In this document: piece after piece, positions 6,984 to 11,195 of the stretch
How positions within the stretch are numbered: the first letter of the stretch is position 1
Layout of the letters: each line of letters starts with the position of its first letter
Source: JAWLBM01 sp041687675
GTDB lineage: Bacteria; Pseudomonadota; Alphaproteobacteria; Rhizobiales; Pleomorphomonadaceae
Direction of reading: 5' to 3'
DNA: 11,195 bases
NCBI GenBank assembly: GCA_041687675.1
Contig: JAWLBM010000071.1
Span: 1 to 11,195 of the forward strand
The notes under the pieces: model-generated
What the model was told of the DNA's origin: nothing
Database searches by the model: none
The model's input: only the letters and a program-made list of their open reading frames with translations
Made by a program: the position numbers and the translations under genes

Positions 6984-7033
6984 CGATCGGCCGCGGGCGG
7001 AGTGGCGCCCGCACGGACCCGGTTGCCGGAACG

Positions 7034-7066
7034 AAAACCGGCGCCCTCCCTCCCGGAGGGCGCCGG
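7034..7066 (-). terminator. Rho-independent terminator of secA
   Basis: A perfect 12-bp stem is formed by CCGGCGCCCTCC (7038-7049) and GGAGGGCGCCGG (7055-7066) with a 5-nt loop. On the minus strand it is followed by TTTT (complement of 7034-7037) and then CGTT. It begins 24 nt after the secA stop. On the plus strand no T-tract follows, so it is weaker as a terminator for the upstream membrane-protein gene. Confidence 0.85.
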
Positions 7067-7089
7067 ATCCGCGCCGGAACGTCCGCCGG

Positions 7090-9864
<2,775 letters not shown>

Positions 9865-10204
9865 GGCAGCTCTTTCCTTCGTCGTGGCACCGTCGGCCGC
9901 GTCCCCTCGGACGCCGGCCCGGCGCAACACATGGAACCTACGCAGGCGCCCGGGGCTTCACGTCGCGGAGAGCGCGCGCCTCGCCTCACAAGCACCGGGT
10001 CGGGCGGCGCGAGGGGCCGGCACGCACCGGGGCTGGCGCGCATATGCCGGTCGGTCGACCGCTCACACGGCCCAAGCCTACCTATGTTGGCACCTGGTCG
10101 ATGTCAACGTTTCGCCTTTCGTGCGCCCTTTCTCCGGGGTATACGCCAGCGCAGTCGAACCCGAGGCGCCGGCCTCCCGGAACCAGCAAGAGGACCAAGC
10201 CCAG
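9865..10204. other. Divergent intergenic region between secA and the PPIase gene
   Basis: This 340-bp stretch holds no gene I can support. It contains the likely secA promoter (10079-10107), leaving about 200 nt as secA leader. The leader has a small minus-strand hairpin formed by GCGTCC and GGACGC near 9900-9916. On the plus strand TATACG (10140-10145) is a possible -10 for the PPIase gene, but no convincing -35 accompanies it. AAGAGGA ending at 10194 is the PPIase ribosome binding site. Confidence 0.6.
10079..10107 (-). promoter_or_regulatory. Probable secA promoter
   Basis: On the minus strand a perfect TTGACA (10107-10102) is followed after 17 bp by TAGGTA (10084-10079), or after 16 bp by ATAGGT. 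The -35 is ideal and the -10 poor, as is common in GC-rich alphaproteobacteria. Transcription would begin near 10072 and leave a leader of about 208 nt before the secA ATG. Confidence 0.5.
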
Positions 10205-11122
10205 ATGACCTTCCATTCCTTCCTGCGGTCCGGTGCGGCCGTCGCCCTTACCGGGCTGCTGACGCTCGCCCCCGCCGCCGCCCAGGACGCGGCGCCCGCC
10301 TCCGGCGAGGTGCTCGCCACCGTCGGCGACACCGAGATCACCCGCAACGACGTGGACCTCGCCGTCGAGATGTTCGGCGAGCAGCTGGCCCAGGTGCCCG
10401 AGGACCAGCGCACCAAGCTCATCGTCGACGCGCTGATCGACATGCACCTCGTCGCCGAGGCGGCCCGTGGCGCCGGCATGGCGGACACCGAGCAGCACGA
10501 GGCCCGGATGGAGTTCCTCGAGAACCAGGCGCTGCGCGCGGCCTACATCGAGGACAAGGTCCAGGAGGCCGTCACCGAGGAGGAGTTGCGGGCCCGCTAC
10601 GAGCAGGACATCGCCAGCTACACCCCGCCGGAGGAGGTGAACGCCTCGCACATCCTGGTCGAGACCGAGGAGGAGGCGAAGGCGATCCTCGAGCAGCTGG
10701 CCGGCGGCGCCGACTTCGCCGAGATCGCCCGGGAGAAGTCGCTGGATCCGGGCTCCAAGCAGAGCGGCGGCGAGCTCGGCTTCTTCGCCAAGGGCCAGAT
10801 GGTGCCGGAGTTCGAGGCGGAAGCCTTCTCGCTTCCCCCGGGCGAGGTCTCCAAGGAGCCGGTGAAGACCCAGTTCGGCTACCACATCGTCAAGGTCAAC
10901 GAGAAGCGCAGCCAGCCGGTGCCGTCCTTCGAGGACGTGCGCGACCAGATCCTGCCGGTCGTCCAGCGCGAGAAGTTCGAGGCGATGATGACCTCGCTTC
11001 GCGACGCCGCCGACGTGGAGCGGTTCGGCGCCGCCACCGAGGCGGCCGAGGGCGAGCCGGCCGAAGGCGAGCCGGCCGAAGGCGAGCCGGCCGAAGGCGA
11101 GGAGACGCCGGCCGCCCAGTGA
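10205..11122 (+). CDS. Exported PpiC/parvulin-type peptidylprolyl cis-trans isomerase
   Basis: Predicted periplasmic or membrane-associated foldase of 305 residues, catalysing cis-trans isomerisation of prolyl bonds or acting as a chaperone for exported proteins. A signal peptide covers residues 1-26 (FLRSG, hydrophobic core, APAAA before Q27). A SurA/PrsA-like N-terminal helical domain spans about 35-140, with GDTEITRNDVD from 41. The parvulin domain spans about 144-233: NASHILV at 146-152, SGGELGFFAKGQMVPEFEAEAF at 187-208 and FGYHIVKV at 224-231. The tail from about 279 is an acidic A-E-G-E-P repeat. ATG 10205 has AGGA at 10191-10194 and starts the signal peptide. A longer open frame upstream is not protein-like. 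It is divergent from secA, an arrangement that places a secretion motor beside a folding factor for its clients. Confidence 0.93.
   Translation: MTFHSFLRSGAAVALTGLLTLAPAAAQDAAPASGEVLATVGDTEITRNDVDLAVEMFGEQLAQVPEDQRTKLIVDALIDMHLVAEAARGAGMADTEQHEARMEFLENQALRAAYIEDKVQEAVTEEELRARYEQDIASYTPPEEVNASHILVETEEEAKAILEQLAGGADFAEIAREKSLDPGSKQSGGELGFFAKGQMVPEFEAEAFSLPPGEVSKEPVKTQFGYHIVKVNEKRSQPVPSFEDVRDQILPVVQREKFEAMMTSLRDAADVERFGAATEAAEGEPAEGEPAEGEPAEGEETPAAQ
11045..11101 (+). repeat. 15-bp tandem repeat encoding A-E-G-E-P units
   Basis: Three full copies (11045-11059, 11060-11074, 11075-11089) and a 12-bp partial copy (11090-11101) of a 15-bp unit, GCCGAAGGCGAGCCG. The first copy differs by one silent base (GAG for GAA). 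The repeats stay in frame and form the acidic C-terminus of the PPIase. Near-identity at the DNA level suggests recent expansion by slippage, and copy number may vary between strains. Confidence 0.95.
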
Positions 11123-11170
11123 CGCGCCGGCGGCCGGCCCGTCCGGACGCCGACCCATCGTCTGCTTCGA

Positions 11171-11194
11171 CCGCGGCCGCCCGGGCGGCCGCGG
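11171..11194 (+). terminator. 24-bp perfect palindrome after the PPIase gene, possible terminator stem
   Basis: Bases 11171-11194 read the same on both strands: CCGCGGCCGC, then CCGG, then GCGGCCGCGG. As RNA this would fold into a 10-bp GC stem with a 4-nt loop, 48 nt after the PPIase stop codon. A T-tract would lie beyond the window edge, so terminator identity is not proven. Confidence 0.45.
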
Positions 11195-11195
11195 G

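Noticed and set aside
7019..7041. CCGGTT/AACCGG inverted repeat next to the secA terminator
   Set aside because: It overlaps the much stronger 12-bp terminator stem, and nothing else supports a separate role.
10082..11158. Minus-strand open frame of 358 codons opposite the PPIase gene
   Set aside because: Leu/Gly/Arg/His-rich shadow. The sense strand has a signal peptide and a parvulin domain.

Overview
The window looks like chromosomal DNA from a GC-rich alphaproteobacterium, most likely Hyphomicrobiales (Rhizobiales). The basis is very high GC at third codon positions, a RirA-type Rrf2 regulator with the three cluster cysteines at residues 91, 99 and 105, a DUF1194 secreted von Willebrand protein, and secA divergent from a PpiC-type foldase. 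There are eight protein-coding genes. I see no rRNA, tRNA, CRISPR, insertion sequence or phage gene, and nothing that looks recently acquired.

Layout. 180-821 (+) is a LysE/RhtB-type exporter. It converges, with only 5 bp between stop codons, on a Bcr/CflA-type drug efflux MFS transporter at 827-2020 (-). A divergent regulatory region (2021-2203) leads into typA/bipA (2204-4030, +), whose 5' leader holds a terminator-like hairpin just before the ribosome binding site. A Rho-independent terminator (4057-4086) separates typA from rirA (4142-4606, -). rirA has a promoter placed so that its mRNA may be leaderless. Divergent from rirA, a secreted VWA/DUF1194 protein (4811-5566, +) is followed 52 bp later by a multispanning membrane protein resembling GT-C glycosyltransferases (5619-6983, +). 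A strong terminator (7034-7066, acting on the minus strand) ends secA (7090-9864, -). A 340-bp divergent intergenic region then leads to an exported parvulin-type peptidylprolyl isomerase (10205-11122, +) with an acidic repeat tail. A 24-bp perfect palindrome lies at the right edge.

The genes form several small functional units rather than one pathway. These are small-molecule export (LysE, MFS), ribosome-associated stress physiology (TypA), iron regulation (RirA), an envelope pair of unknown role (DUF1194 and GT-C-like), and protein export with periplasmic folding (SecA and PPIase). I found no clearly new multi-gene system. The most interesting items are regulatory: the terminator-like element in the typA leader, the probable leaderless rirA transcript, the half-site cluster between rirA and the VWA gene, and the long secA leader. 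The least understood proteins are the DUF1194 and GT-C-like pair.
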